A program made the translations under genes and the position numbers. From Streptomyces parvus (lineage in GTDB: Bacteria > Actinomycetota > Actinomycetes > Streptomycetales > Streptomycetaceae): 64,000 nt of DNA. Positions 1 through 8,394 of this stretch are shown one piece after another; the first letter of the stretch is position 1; every line of letters begins with the position of its first letter. Below the pieces are notes generated by a model. That model saw nothing but the letters and a program-made list of their open reading frames with translations. It did not search any database and was not told the origin of the DNA. Location: NCBI RefSeq assembly GCF_032121415.1, contig NZ_CP135079.1, forward strand, positions 620,001 to 684,000, read 5' to 3'.

Positions 1-171
1 CTCGCCGGGCTGGTCGCCACCGAGCTCGGACGGATTCCGACGGTGGACGACAGCGTCGAGCTGGCGGGCTGGCGGATCGACGTGGTGGACGCATCGGGCC
101 GCCGGGCCGCACGGGCCCTGCTGCACGCCCCGCTGCCGGGGTCCGAGGACCGGACGGAGGACGGACAGTGA
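1..171 (+). CDS. C-terminal end of a CNNM/CorC-type (DUF21-CBS-CorC_HlyC) membrane protein, partial
   Basis: The first 57 codons are open in frame 1 and end at TGA 169-171. The peptide (LAGLVATELGRIPTV, then VELAGWRIDVVDASGRR) has the form of the CorC_HlyC transporter-associated domain that closes CNNM/hemolysin-C family proteins. The gene therefore begins outside the window. Its stop overlaps the GTG start of the next gene by 4 bp (GTGA), so the two are translationally coupled. The neighbour belongs to the same family but ends after its CBS domains, so the pair is a tandem of related membrane proteins, probably involved in divalent cation handling. Confidence 0.75.
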   Translation, partial: LAGLVATELGRIPTVDDSVELAGWRIDVVDASGRRAARALLHAPLPGSEDRTEDGQ

Positions 172-1187
172 TCGTTCTCCAGCTCTTCATCGGTCTGTTG
201 ACGCTCGTGGCCAACGCCTTCTTCGTCGGCGCCGAATTCGCCCTGATCTCGGTGCGCCGCAGCCAGATCGAACCGGAGGCCGAGGCCGGGAACCGGCGGG
301 CCCGCAGTGTCATCTGGGGCCTGGAACACGTCTCGGCGCTGCTCGCCGCCGCCCAGCTCGGCATCACGCTCTGCACCCTGGTACTGGGCATCGTCGCCGA
401 ACCGGCCATCGCGCATCTGCTGGAGCCGGTCTTCGACGCGGTCGGAGTGCCGCACGGTCTGGTGCATCCGCTGTCGTTCGTCATCGCCCTGAGCGTGGCG
501 ACGTATCTGCACATGCTGCTGGGCGAGATGGTCCCGAAGAACATCGCCCTGGCCGAACCGGCCCGGAGCGCCCTGCTCCTCGGTCCCCCGCTGGTGGCGA
601 TGGCCCGGGCCCTGCGGCCGGTGATCTTCGCGATCAACGCGTTCGCCAACGCCCTGCTCACCCTGTTGCGGGTGGAGACCAAGGACGAGGTCTCCGCGAC
701 CTTCTCGGACGACGAACTGGCCCGGATGGTGCAGGACGCGGGGGACGCCGGACTGGTCGACGACCGTTCCGCGCAACGCCTCCACCATGCTCTGGAGCTG
801 GGGCGCCGGCCGGTGCGCGACGTGGTGATGCCGGTCGACCGGGTGCTGTACGCCAGGGTCGGCACGACCCCGGAGGAGCTGGAGCGGCTCTCGTCCGAGT
901 CCGGCTTCTCCCGCTTCCCGGTGATGGACAGCGAGCAACGCATCCTCGGCTACCTCCATGTGAAGGACGCCTTGGACGCCATGCCCCGCGACGTTCCCTT
1001 CCCGGTGTCGGCGATGCGGCCGATCGCCCGTGTCCGGGCGGCGACCCCGCTGGACGACGCGCTGACCGCGCTGCGCCGCAGCCGGACCCACCTGGCGGCG
1101 GTCCTCGACGAGGACGGGCGGCTGGCGGGCATGGTCACGATGGAGGACGTGCTGCGCGAACTCGTCGGACGGCCGGGGTCCCGCTGA
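168..1187 (+). CDS. CNNM/DUF21 transmembrane protein with CBS domain pair
   Basis: This 339-residue protein starts at GTG 168, inside the stop of the upstream gene. Residues 1-170 form the DUF21 membrane region: a first hydrophobic helix (FIGLLTLVANAFFVGAEFAL), further helices, and the GEMVPKNIALAEP signature of the CNNM/CorB family. A CBS pair follows at about 210-335 (VMPVDRVLYARV and MVTMEDVLRELVG). CNNM/CorB proteins transport or regulate Mg2+ or other divalent cations, and CBS pairs often bind adenine nucleotides. The protein lacks the C-terminal CorC_HlyC domain present in the preceding gene, so the pair may act together. The substrate cannot be told from sequence. Confidence 0.85.
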   Translation: MIVLQLFIGLLTLVANAFFVGAEFALISVRRSQIEPEAEAGNRRARSVIWGLEHVSALLAAAQLGITLCTLVLGIVAEPAIAHLLEPVFDAVGVPHGLVHPLSFVIALSVATYLHMLLGEMVPKNIALAEPARSALLLGPPLVAMARALRPVIFAINAFANALLTLLRVETKDEVSATFSDDELARMVQDAGDAGLVDDRSAQRLHHALELGRRPVRDVVMPVDRVLYARVGTTPEELERLSSESGFSRFPVMDSEQRILGYLHVKDALDAMPRDVPFPVSAMRPIARVRAATPLDDALTALRRSRTHLAAVLDEDGRLAGMVTMEDVLRELVGRPGSR

Positions 1188-1239
1188 CCCGCCGGCCGAC
1201 TGGCCCTGCCGACCTACCGACCGGTACGCTCATCGGGCC

Positions 1240-2088
1240 ATGGAATTGAATGCCTCCTACACCAGTCTCGTCGCGGTCGGCGACTCGTTCACCGAGGGCA
1301 TGTCCGACCTGCTCGCCGACGGTACGTACCGCGGCTGGGCCGACGTCCTCGCCGCCCGGCTCGCGGTCCGGTCCCCCGGTTTCCGGTACGCCAATCTCGC
1401 CGTACGCGGGAAGCTCATCGGCCAGATCGTCGACGAGCAGGTGGAGGCGGCGGCCGCGCTCCAGGCCGATGTGGTCACGCTCGTCGGCGGGCTCAACGAC
1501 ACGTTGCGCCCCAAGTGCGACATGGGGCTGGTGAAGGGACGGCTGGAAGAGGCCGTGGAGCGCCTGGCCCCGTCCTGCAAGCAGCTCGTCCTGATGCGCA
1601 GCCCCGCCCGCAACGGGCCGGTGCTGGAGCGGTTCCGCGGCCGTATGGAAGAGCTGTTCACCCTGGTCGACGGGCTGGCCGAGCGGTACGGGGCCACGGT
1701 GGTCGACCTCTACAGCGCGCCGTCGCTCAGCGACCCCCGGATGTGGGACGTCGACCGCCTGCACCTGACCGCCGAAGGACACCGGCGCGTCGCCGAGGCC
1801 GTCTGGCAGACGCTGGGGCTCCCGGCGGAAGAGGACTGGTGGACGCAGCCGCCCGCGACCGCGCCGCCCCGCTGGGCCTCCCGGCGGACCGAGGACATCC
1901 GTTTCGCCCGTCAGCACCTGGCCCCCTGGATCGGGCGACGGCTCACCGGCCGCTCCTCCGGCGACGGACGCTCCGGCGCCCAGTTCGACGCCGCGACGGG
2001 CAGGGCCTTCTGGATCACGCCCGCGGACGCCGAGACCCCCGGCCCGGTGGCGGAGTGGCGGCGCGCCGCCTCCCCCGCTCCCTCGTAG
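1240..2088 (+). CDS. SGNH/GDSL-type hydrolase
   Basis: This 282-residue protein carries the SGNH hydrolase blocks: VGDSFTEG near residue 14 with the catalytic Ser, the Gly block in KLIGQ, GGLND near 85 with the Asn, and DRLHL near 172 with the Asp-His pair. Such enzymes hydrolyse esters or deacetylate carbohydrates. There is no signal peptide, so it should be cytoplasmic. The C-terminal 80 residues are rich in Arg, Pro and Ala and outside the catalytic fold. A TACGCT -10 hexamer lies at 1225-1230, close to the ATG with no Shine-Dalgarno sequence between, so the mRNA may be leaderless. The substrate is unknown. Confidence 0.85.
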   Translation: MELNASYTSLVAVGDSFTEGMSDLLADGTYRGWADVLAARLAVRSPGFRYANLAVRGKLIGQIVDEQVEAAAALQADVVTLVGGLNDTLRPKCDMGLVKGRLEEAVERLAPSCKQLVLMRSPARNGPVLERFRGRMEELFTLVDGLAERYGATVVDLYSAPSLSDPRMWDVDRLHLTAEGHRRVAEAVWQTLGLPAEEDWWTQPPATAPPRWASRRTEDIRFARQHLAPWIGRRLTGRSSGDGRSGAQFDAATGRAFWITPADAETPGPVAEWRRAASPAPS

Positions 2089-2150
2089 CCGGCCCTCGTT
2101 CGTAGCAAGCCACAAACAGGGGCGCGGCGCTGGCCTGCACGAACCGCCAG

Positions 2151-2156
2151 TAGAAT
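2151..2156 (+). promoter_or_regulatory. Probable -10 element of purB (leaderless start)
   Basis: TAGAAT sits 8 nt before the GTG start at 2165, and no Shine-Dalgarno sequence occurs between. No convincing -35 hexamer is seen at the usual spacing. The arrangement fits a leaderless transcript, which is common in Streptomyces; this is inferred from spacing only. Confidence 0.4.
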
Positions 2157-2164
2157 CCCTTTAC

Positions 2165-3607
2165 GTGAACGCCGTGTCTGCGAAGCCTCGCATCCCCAAT
2201 GTCCTGGCCGGCCGCTACGCCTCCGCGGAGCTGGCCGTCCTCTGGTCCCCCGAGCAGAAGGTGAAGCTGGAGCGTCAGCTGTGGCTGGCGGTGCTGCGCG
2301 CTCAGAAGGACCTCGGGATCGAGGTGCCCGACGCGGCCCTGGCCGACTACGAGCGGGTGCTGGACCAGGTGGACCTGGCCTCCATCGCCGAGCGGGAGAA
2401 AGTCACCCGGCATGACGTGAAGGCCCGGATCGAGGAGTTCAACGCCCTCGCCGGCCATGAGCAGGTCCACAAGGGCATGACCTCCCGGGACCTGACGGAG
2501 AATGTCGAGCAGCTGCAGATCCGCCTCTCGCTGGAGCTGATGCGCGACCGCACCGTGGCCGTGCTGGCCCGGCTCGGCAAGCTCGCGGCGGAGTACCGCG
2601 AGCTGGTGATCGCCGGACGCTCGCACAATGTCGCCGCGCAGGCGACAACGCTGGGCAAGCGCTTCGCGACCGCCGCCGACGAGCTCCTGGTCGCCTACGG
2701 CCGCCTGGAGGACCTGCTCTCCCGCTACCCGCTGCGCGGGATCAAGGGCCCGGTCGGCACGGCCCAGGACATGCTGGACCTGCTCGGCGGCGACGCGGGC
2801 AAGCTCGCCGAGCTGGAGCAGCGCATCGCCGGTCATCTCGGCTTCGCCGAGGCGTTCACCTCGGTCGGCCAGGTCTACCCCCGCTCGCTCGACTACGACG
2901 TGGTCACCGCCCTGGTGCAGCTGGCCGCGGCGCCCTCCTCGGTGGCGAAGACCATCCGGCTGATGGCGGGCCACGAGCTGGTGACCGAGGGCTTCAAGCC
3001 CGGTCAGGTCGGCTCGTCCGCGATGCCGCACAAGATGAACACGCGCTCCTGCGAGCGGGTCAACGGGCTGATGGTGATCCTGCGCGGCTACGCCTCGATG
3101 ACCGGTGAGCTGGCGGGCGACCAGTGGAACGAGGGAGATGTGTCCTGCTCCGTGGTCCGCCGGGTGGCGCTCCCGGACGCGTTCTTCGCGTTCGACGGTC
3201 TCCTGGAGACCTTCCTGACGGTGCTGGACGAGTTCGGCGCCTTCCCCGCGGTCGTGGCGCGCGAGCTGGACCGCTACCTCCCCTTCCTGGCCACCACCAA
3301 GGTCCTGATGGGCGCCGTACGGGCCGGGGTCGGCCGTGAGCTGGCGCACGAGGCGATCAAGGAGAACGCGGTCGCCTCCGCCCTCGCGATGCGGGAGCAG
3401 GGCGCCGAGCGCAACGAGCTGCTCGACAAGCTCGCCGCGGACGAGCGGATCCCGCTGGACCGCGCGCAGCTGGACGAGCTGATGGCCGACAAGCTCTCGT
3501 TCACGGGCGCCGCCGGCGACCAGGTGACTTCGCTGGTCGCCCGGATCGAGGAGATCACCAAGCAGCACCCCGAGGCCGCGGGCTACACCCCCGGCTCGAT
3601 CCTCTGA
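2165..3607 (+). CDS. purB: Adenylosuccinate lyase
   Basis: PurB cleaves SAICAR and adenylosuccinate with release of fumarate in purine synthesis. The 480-residue product has the fumarase/aspartase superfamily elements in order: HKGMTSRDLTENV near residue 100, RSHNVAAQATTLG near 155 (catalytic His region), and the signature GSSAMPHKMNTRSCERV near 280-296 on the flexible catalytic loop. Length is normal for the family. The GTG at 2165 is chosen because of the adjacent -10 element; GTG 2174 is an in-frame alternative three codons later. It is soluble and transcribed alone. The next gene follows after 36 bp. Confidence 0.95.
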   Translation: MNAVSAKPRIPNVLAGRYASAELAVLWSPEQKVKLERQLWLAVLRAQKDLGIEVPDAALADYERVLDQVDLASIAEREKVTRHDVKARIEEFNALAGHEQVHKGMTSRDLTENVEQLQIRLSLELMRDRTVAVLARLGKLAAEYRELVIAGRSHNVAAQATTLGKRFATAADELLVAYGRLEDLLSRYPLRGIKGPVGTAQDMLDLLGGDAGKLAELEQRIAGHLGFAEAFTSVGQVYPRSLDYDVVTALVQLAAAPSSVAKTIRLMAGHELVTEGFKPGQVGSSAMPHKMNTRSCERVNGLMVILRGYASMTGELAGDQWNEGDVSCSVVRRVALPDAFFAFDGLLETFLTVLDEFGAFPAVVARELDRYLPFLATTKVLMGAVRAGVGRELAHEAIKENAVASALAMREQGAERNELLDKLAADERIPLDRAQLDELMADKLSFTGAAGDQVTSLVARIEEITKQHPEAAGYTPGSIL

Positions 3608-3643
3608 CCGGCACCGCCGTCACCGTATGACGCGCGAGGCCGC

Positions 3644-4192
3644 ATGACGCCGGAAGAGCTGAACGCCGCCCGTGGCCGCATCGTCCCCGATGTGGCCGCG
3701 GGCGGTCTGCGCGTGCTCTTCTGCGGGATCAACCCGAGTTTGACGACCGCGGTGACGGGCCACCACTTCGCCCACCCGGGGAACCGGTTCTGGCCGGTCC
3801 TGCACCGTTCCGGTTTCACCCCGAGGCAGTTGCGTCCGGCGGAGCAGGGCGAGCTGCTCGGCCTCGGGCTCGGGATCACCAACGTGGTGGCGCGGGCCAC
3901 GGCCCGGGCGGACGAGCTGGACGCGGAGGAGTTCCGTCAGGGCGGGGCCGCCCTGACGGCCAAGGTCGAACGGCTCGCCCCGCAGTGGCTCGCGGTGGTC
4001 GGCATCACCGCCTACCGCACGGCCTTCGGCGACCCCAGGGCCCGTATCGGCCCCCAGGACCGCACGATCGGCGGCGCCCGTGTGTGGGCTCTCCCCAACC
4101 CCAGCGGCCTCAACGCCCACTGGACGGTGCAGACCATGGCCGAGGAGTACGCCCGGCTCCGGGAGGCCGTGCCCGACCGGCCCCGCCCGTAA
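3644..4192 (+). CDS. mug: Mug-type mismatch-specific uracil/thymine DNA glycosylase
   Basis: The 182-residue protein matches the Mug/TDG family, which removes uracil, ethenocytosine and mispaired thymine from DNA in base excision repair. The two family motifs are visible: GINPSL near residue 27, with the Asn that positions the hydrolytic water, and NPSGLNAH near 151, the intercalating loop. FAHPGNRFWPVL near 43 is also typical. The 36-bp gap after purB suggests co-transcription, although the functions are unrelated. A Ung-type uracil glycosylase lies at 55.7 kb, so this chromosome carries two independent uracil-excision enzymes. Confidence 0.9.
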   Translation: MTPEELNAARGRIVPDVAAGGLRVLFCGINPSLTTAVTGHHFAHPGNRFWPVLHRSGFTPRQLRPAEQGELLGLGLGITNVVARATARADELDAEEFRQGGAALTAKVERLAPQWLAVVGITAYRTAFGDPRARIGPQDRTIGGARVWALPNPSGLNAHWTVQTMAEEYARLREAVPDRPRP

Positions 4193-4322
4193 CGCGCGTC
4201 CGGATTCGTCGCTCCCGGGCGAACCAGGTTGCGGCTCGATACCGGCTTCCCTCGCTGGTCGCAGGGGTCCCGGCCAGCGAGTACGATCCGGCAGACATGC
4301 GCACGAGCTGGGAGGACATACC

Positions 4323-5480
4323 GTGGGCCGGCTGACCGGTGGGGATCCGTCGCTGTTGCGGCGGATCAATTCCGCGGTAGTGCTGCACGCCCTGAGGGGG
4401 GCCGGCGCGCCGACGCTGACGGACCTGACGCGGATCACGGGGCTGTCCCGGCCGACGGTCGAAGGGGTCGTCGAAGGGCTCTTCGAAGCGGGTCTCGTGG
4501 TCGAGGCCGTGCCCGACGAGAGCGAGGCGCGACGCCAGGGGCGCCCTGCCCGGAGGTTCCGCTTCCGGGCCGAGGCGGGGCACCTCCTCGGTGTGGAGAT
4601 CGGCCCGCACCGGGTCTCGGCGCTCATCTCGGGGCTGGACGGGCGGATCATGGGGGCCGGCTCCCGCGTGGTGTCGGAGAACGCCGGCGCGGACGACCGG
4701 CTCGACCAGGTCCGGGCCGTCATCGCGGACGTGCTGCGCCGCACCGGAGTCGCCCGGAGCAGTCTGCGTGCGGTCGGTGTGGGCAGCCCGGGAATCGTGG
4801 AGGCCGACGGCACCGTGCGACTGGGGACGGCGTTGCCGGACTGGACCGGCCTCCCGCTCGGGGAGCGGCTGCGCCGTTCGTTCCGCTGCCCCGTACTCAT
4901 CGAGAACGACGCCAACGCCGCCGCGGTGGCGGAGCACTGGAAGGGTGCGGCCACCGAGTCCGACGACGTGGTCTTCGTGCTGGCGGGGCTGAGCCCCGGC
5001 GCGGGGTCCTTGATCGGCGGGCGGCTGCACCGGGGGTTCGGCGGGGCCGCCGGGGAGATCGGCGCACTGCACCTGCTGGGCCGGGAGCTGACGCCGGAAC
5101 ACCTGCTGTCGACGACGGACACACCGCTGGAACCGCTGGACGAGCAGGCGGTGGCCGGGGTGTTCGCCAAGGCCAGGGAGGGCGACGCGGGGGCCCAGGC
5201 GGCGGTCGAACGGTTCCTTCAGCGGCTGGTGCACGATGTGGCGGCGCTGGTGCTGGCACTCGACCCGGAGCTGGTCGTGGTCGGCGGCTGGGCCGCCGGA
5301 CTGGACGGGGTACTGGAGCCCCTGCGCAAGGAACTGGCCCGCTACTGTCTGCGCCCGCCCCGGGTGACGCTGTCGCTGCTCGGGGAGGCCGCCGTCGCGA
5401 CAGGGGCGCTGCGGCTCGCGCTGGACCACGTCGAAGAGGAGCTGTTCGCCGTCGAGGGAGCCGTGACAGCCCGCCGCTGA
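4323..5480 (+). CDS. ROK-family transcriptional regulator
   Basis: The 385-residue product has an N-terminal winged HTH ([19 protein letters not shown], about residues 27-45) followed by a ROK sugar-kinase-like domain with [23 protein letters not shown] and [17 protein letters not shown] repressors normally sense a sugar or sugar phosphate. The zinc-binding CxCGxxGC cluster usually found after the GEIG motif is absent; that stretch reads [13 protein letters not shown]. Zinc binding is therefore unlikely and ligand recognition may differ. The start is GTG 4323, with GGAGGA at 4311-4316 as ribosome site. No sugar transport or catabolic gene is adjacent, so the target is not indicated. Confidence 0.88.
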   Translation: MGRLTGGDPSLLRRINSAVVLHALRGAGAPTLTDLTRITGLSRPTVEGVVEGLFEAGLVVEAVPDESEARRQGRPARRFRFRAEAGHLLGVEIGPHRVSALISGLDGRIMGAGSRVVSENAGADDRLDQVRAVIADVLRRTGVARSSLRAVGVGSPGIVEADGTVRLGTALPDWTGLPLGERLRRSFRCPVLIENDANAAAVAEHWKGAATESDDVVFVLAGLSPGAGSLIGGRLHRGFGGAAGEIGALHLLGRELTPEHLLSTTDTPLEPLDEQAVAGVFAKAREGDAGAQAAVERFLQRLVHDVAALVLALDPELVVVGGWAAGLDGVLEPLRKELARYCLRPPRVTLSLLGEAAVATGALRLALDHVEEELFAVEGAVTARR

Positions 5481-5530
5481 CCGCGCTTCAGGCACAGGCG
5501 GACCGGGACGGAGCGCGCGGCCGTTTCGTT

Positions 5531-5794
5531 AACCCACACGTGGGCGACGGCAAGCAGGCGTTCATCGACTATTTCGAGCGCATGGCCGCCGAGTACCCGG
5601 GCAAACACGTCGAATATAGGCGCGCCTTCGTCGACGGCAACCACGTCATCCTGCACTGCCGCCAGATCTGGCCCGACGAGGAGTACGCGGGCATCGACAT
5701 CTTCCGCTTCGATGCCGACGGCAAGATCGTTGAACACTGGGATGTCCTCCAGGTCGTCCCGCCCACCTCCAAGAACGACAACACCATGTTCTAG
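5531..5794 (+). pseudogene. 5'-truncated SnoaL/NTF2-like gene
   Basis: From about 5531 one frame encodes a typical SnoaL-like (NTF2 fold) protein from its middle to its end: [18 protein letters not shown], then an [17 protein letters not shown] segment, ending NDNTMF and TAG 5792-5794. The first 35 or so residues expected in this family are missing. Upstream sequence in the same frame is unrelated and runs back antisense-like through the ROK gene. GTG 5540 could start an 84-residue remnant, but no good ribosome site precedes it. The stop codon lies directly at the edge of the IS remnant, so both lesions probably belong to one rearrangement history. Confidence 0.6.
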
Positions 5795-6230
5795 GCGGCT
5801 CCGTTGGCTCAGTGGGCAGACCAGAGGCAGATGCCCGCAAGGTGAAGTCCGGCGAGGTAGAGGGTCGCGGTCTTCTCGTAGCGGGGGGTGATACCGCGCC
5901 ACCGCTTGAGGCGGGCTGACGCACCGCTCGACGGTGTTGCGTTGCTTGTCTGCCTCCCGGTCGAAGCCCAGCGGTCTGCCGCCGGCCTGTCCGCGCCGCT
6001 TCCGGTCGGCGTGCTGGTCTGCCCGTTCCGGGATCACCGTGCGGATGCCGCGTCTGCGCAGGGCCCAGCTGACGTCTTCGACCGCGTCGGCTTGGGCTAC
6101 CAGGGCGGTAAACACCCGCTCCCACCCCACTTCGGCGTCCGGTCCGGGAGCAACGGCTGGATCCGCGCCCACTGCGCACCAGTCAACGGCACACCCGGCC
6201 CAACGTCCGATTGATCCAAAAACTTGCTAG
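5791..6230 (-). mobile_element. Internally deleted IS5-type element with CTAG at both edges
   Basis: The 432-bp interval 5795-6226 carries only the two ends of a transposase reading frame and is bounded by CTAG at 5791-5794 and 6227-6230, consistent with a 4-bp target duplication. The termini show an imperfect inverted repeat: TTGGCTCAGT near the left end and, on the other strand, TTGGATCAAT near the right end (8 of 10 bases). This looks like a MITE-like or decayed deletion derivative of an IS5-family element. It lacks a functional transposase. The exact ends are inferred and need comparison with an intact relative. Confidence 0.55.
5809..6192 (-). pseudogene. IS5-family transposase remnant (internal deletion and frameshift)
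   Basis: Read on the minus strand, the N terminus (VPLTGAQWARIQPLLPDRTP) is the usual start of IS5-group transposases. It is followed, out of phase, by WERVFTALVAQADA and then directly by RRRGIRTVIPERADQ and GGRPLGFD near the C terminus. Most of the catalytic core between these blocks is missing. After NTVERC the frame shifts, and the genuine end (RLKRWRGITPRYEKTATLYL, then a stop at 5809-5811) continues in another frame. The protein is therefore inactive. Frame assignments are mine from codon-by-codon reading. Confidence 0.7.
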
Positions 6231-6251
6231 GTCCACGCGGGCCGTGACACC

Positions 6252-6307
6252 GCGCGCCCGCCGTTCTTCCCGAGGACCGGAGGCGTCGGGAAGAACGGCG
6301 GGCGCGC
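6252..6307 (-). terminator. Strong hairpin, likely terminator of the gntR gene
   Basis: A perfect 22-bp inverted repeat (arms 6252-6273 and 6286-6307, 12-nt loop) begins 21 bp beyond the minus-strand stop of the GntR gene at 6328. There is no T-run, as usual for Streptomyces terminators. It also separates the IS scar from the next gene. Confidence 0.7.
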
Positions 6308-6327
6308 GGCCGAACGGGCCACGGGCG

Positions 6328-7098
6328 TCAGGACGCCTGGCGCTCGGGCTGTCCGTCGTGGCTGATCTCCAGCGCGCCGGAGTCCCCGAAGGTGAGCCGA
6401 CAGGTGTCCGCGCGGTAGGTGGCGACGGAGACGGCCGCCGTACCGTCCGCGGTGAAGTAGCGGGTGGTGACGACGAGGACGGGGGCGCCGGGGAGCCGGT
6501 CCAGCTCCTTGGCGTCGTCCGCCCGCGCGGAGCCGAGCTCCACGGAGCGGTCCTGGCCCTGCAGGCCGAGCCGGTGCAGCTCGCGCAGGACGCTGCGGGC
6601 GCGGACGGCGCCGGACGGGGCCTCGATGGCGGAGAGGTCGGGGACCGAGGCGGCGGGGACGTACAGAAGTTCCGCCGCCACCGCCTGCCCCTGGGTGTCG
6701 CGGATCCGGCGCACCACGTGCACCGGCTCGGCGGGGTCCGTCCCGAGCATCGCGGCCACGGGTGCCGGGGCCTTGGCCATGGTGCTGTCGATCGGCTGCC
6801 AGGCCTCGCCACCGACGCCGTCCGCCCATTCCCGCTGGTCGGTGGAGACGGCGACGCCTACGCGCGGCGGGGCGACGGTCGTCCCGACACCGCGGCGGCG
6901 CTGCAGCCTGCCTTCGAGTTCGAGCTGCTCCAGGGCCTGCCGGAGCGTGGCTCGCGCGACCCCGAACCGCGCCGCGAGGTCCCGCTCGTTGGGCAGGATC
7001 TCCCCCACCGCAAAGTCCGAGTCGAGTGCTTCACTGAGCACGGTCTTGAGGTGCCAGTACTTCGGCTCCTGTACCGATTCCAGCTGCGTGGTCCCCAC
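6328..7098 (-). CDS. GntR-family regulator with UTRA ligand domain
   Basis: The 256-residue product has an N-terminal winged helix (LPNERDLAARFGVARATL, about residues 40-57, then LEGRLQRRRGVGT) and a C-terminal UTRA domain (about 95-245) that in HutC-type GntR proteins binds small ligands such as phosphosugars. GTG 7098 is chosen because GGAGG at 7103-7107 is correctly spaced; the upstream TTG at 7113 would put that site inside the gene. An AT-rich inverted repeat 47 bp upstream is a candidate autoregulatory operator. The gene is monocistronic, with a strong terminator, and no metabolic partner is adjacent. Confidence 0.9.
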   Translation of the reverse strand: MGTTQLESVQEPKYWHLKTVLSEALDSDFAVGEILPNERDLAARFGVARATLRQALEQLELEGRLQRRRGVGTTVAPPRVGVAVSTDQREWADGVGGEAWQPIDSTMAKAPAPVAAMLGTDPAEPVHVVRRIRDTQGQAVAAELLYVPAASVPDLSAIEAPSGAVRARSVLRELHRLGLQGQDRSVELGSARADDAKELDRLPGAPVLVVTTRYFTADGTAAVSVATYRADTCRLTFGDSGALEISHDGQPERQAS

Positions 7099-7144
7099 CC
7101 TGATCCTCCGCAATCGCCCGGCGCCATTTCCGCGACGTTATTTA

Positions 7145-7163
7145 TTAAAGGTTCCTGCCTTAA
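7145..7163. promoter_or_regulatory. Candidate GntR operator
   Basis: TTAAAGG-N6-CCTTAA is an inverted repeat (perfect core AAGG-N6-CCTT) in an unusually AT-rich stretch, 47 bp upstream of the GntR start codon. Its symmetry and location fit an autoregulatory site. No experimental support is visible. Confidence 0.4.
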
Positions 7164-7384
7164 GTGGAGACCCTAGGACGGCATACCCCCTTGGTCAAGA
7201 CCAATCCTTATTCCGTAACGGAACGAAACGGGACTCTGGCGCAGAGCGTTCACACGACGTTCGCGGAGCCGTGAGGCGAGCGCAGCACAGAGCCCCGCCA
7301 TCGCAACGGACGACGGGGCTCTGACCAGGCACGCGGCAGACCTGTGGGGCGGATGGGCCCCGGGCGGGCCCGTGGCGCGTGCGG

Positions 7385-8269
7385 CTATGCGACGGCCAAT
7401 CCGGCGAGCTTGTCCGGATTGCGAATGATATAGGCGCATTGAATGACACCTTGGCTGACTTCGATCTGAAAGACGGTGTCGGCTTTCCCTCCGGCGAAGT
7501 GGACCACGGCCGGTCCACCGTTGAGCTCCATGACGCGGATCTCCCCGTCGGGGTCGAGTTCGCCCGCCACCGCGAAGAGGAAGCGGCCGACCTTGTCGGC
7601 GGTCTCGATGATCCGCCGCGCCGCCTTCGCCTTGCCGCCGCCGTCGCTGACGAGCCGGACGTCCGGGGCCAGCAGGGCGAGCAGCCGCTCGATGCCGCCT
7701 CCGGAGGCGGCGGCCAGGAAGCGTTCGGTGAGGTCGCGCCGTTCGGCCGGGTCCACCTCGTAGCGCGGCTTGCGCTCCTCCACATGCCGTCTGGCGCGGC
7801 CGGCGAGCTGCCGGACGGCCGCCTCGGTGCGGTCCAGGGCGGTGGCGATCTCGGCGTAGGGAAATCCGAAGGCCTCCCGGAGCACGAACACCGCGCGCTC
7901 CAGCGGCGAGAGCGATTCGAGGACGACCAGCACGGCGAGCGAGACGGAGTCGGCGAGGACGGCGCGTTCCGCGGTGTCGGGCGGGGTGGGGCCGAAATCG
8001 GTGACCACCGGCTCCGGCAGCCAGGTCCCCGGATACGTCTCCCGGCGCGACTGGAGGCGCCTGAGCCGGTCGATGGCCAGCCGGGTGGTGATCCGCACCA
8101 GGAAGGCCCGCGGCTCCCGGACGTCCTCACGCGCCGCCGCCGACCACCTCAGCCACGCTTCCTGGACGACGTCCTCGGCGTCGGCGACGCGGCCGAGCAT
8201 GCGGTAGGCGACCCCGGTGAGTACGGGCCGGTGCTCTTCGAAGATCTCGGTCGCGACGTCGACGGTCAT
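7385..8269 (-). CDS. ECF41-type RNA polymerase sigma factor with SnoaL-like C-terminal domain
   Basis: The 294-residue protein has sigma region 2 (AEDVVQEAWLRW near residue 37), the WLPEP linker motif near 87, sigma region 4 (YAEIATALDRTEAAVRQL, about 140-157) and a C-terminal NTF2/SnoaL-like domain with DGGGK near 212 and NPDKL close to the end. These are the hallmarks of the ECF41 group, where the fused C-terminal domain both activates and restrains the sigma factor in place of a separate anti-sigma factor. ATG 8269 is preferred over GTG 8287. The gene is divergent from an alpha/beta hydrolase, not the carboxymuconolactone decarboxylase/oxidoreductase/epimerase neighbour usual for ECF41. 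Confidence 0.92.
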   Translation of the reverse strand: MTVDVATEIFEEHRPVLTGVAYRMLGRVADAEDVVQEAWLRWSAAAREDVREPRAFLVRITTRLAIDRLRRLQSRRETYPGTWLPEPVVTDFGPTPPDTAERAVLADSVSLAVLVVLESLSPLERAVFVLREAFGFPYAEIATALDRTEAAVRQLAGRARRHVEERKPRYEVDPAERRDLTERFLAAASGGGIERLLALLAPDVRLVSDGGGKAKAARRIIETADKVGRFLFAVAGELDPDGEIRVMELNGGPAVVHFAGGKADTVFQIEVSQGVIQCAYIIRNPDKLAGLAVA

Positions 8270-8394
8270 CGATCCATCCCAGCCCACGGGCCACTGGGTG
8301 TCCAGCGGGAATCGCCGGGCCTCTTGAACTGCAAGCTACCCGGCGGTAATTGTTGTTGACGAGATGTCTACTACCCACTCCAGGGAGCAGCAGC

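Noticed and set aside
4297..4335. A 12-codon ORF overlapping the ROK start, possible leader peptide
   Set aside because: Its main feature, GGAGGA, is the ribosome site for the ROK gene. No regulatory structure accompanies it.
8270..8394. An ECF41-type promoter (TGTCACA plus CGTC) between the sigma gene and the hydrolase
   Set aside because: I looked for it and found no adequate match with correct spacing.
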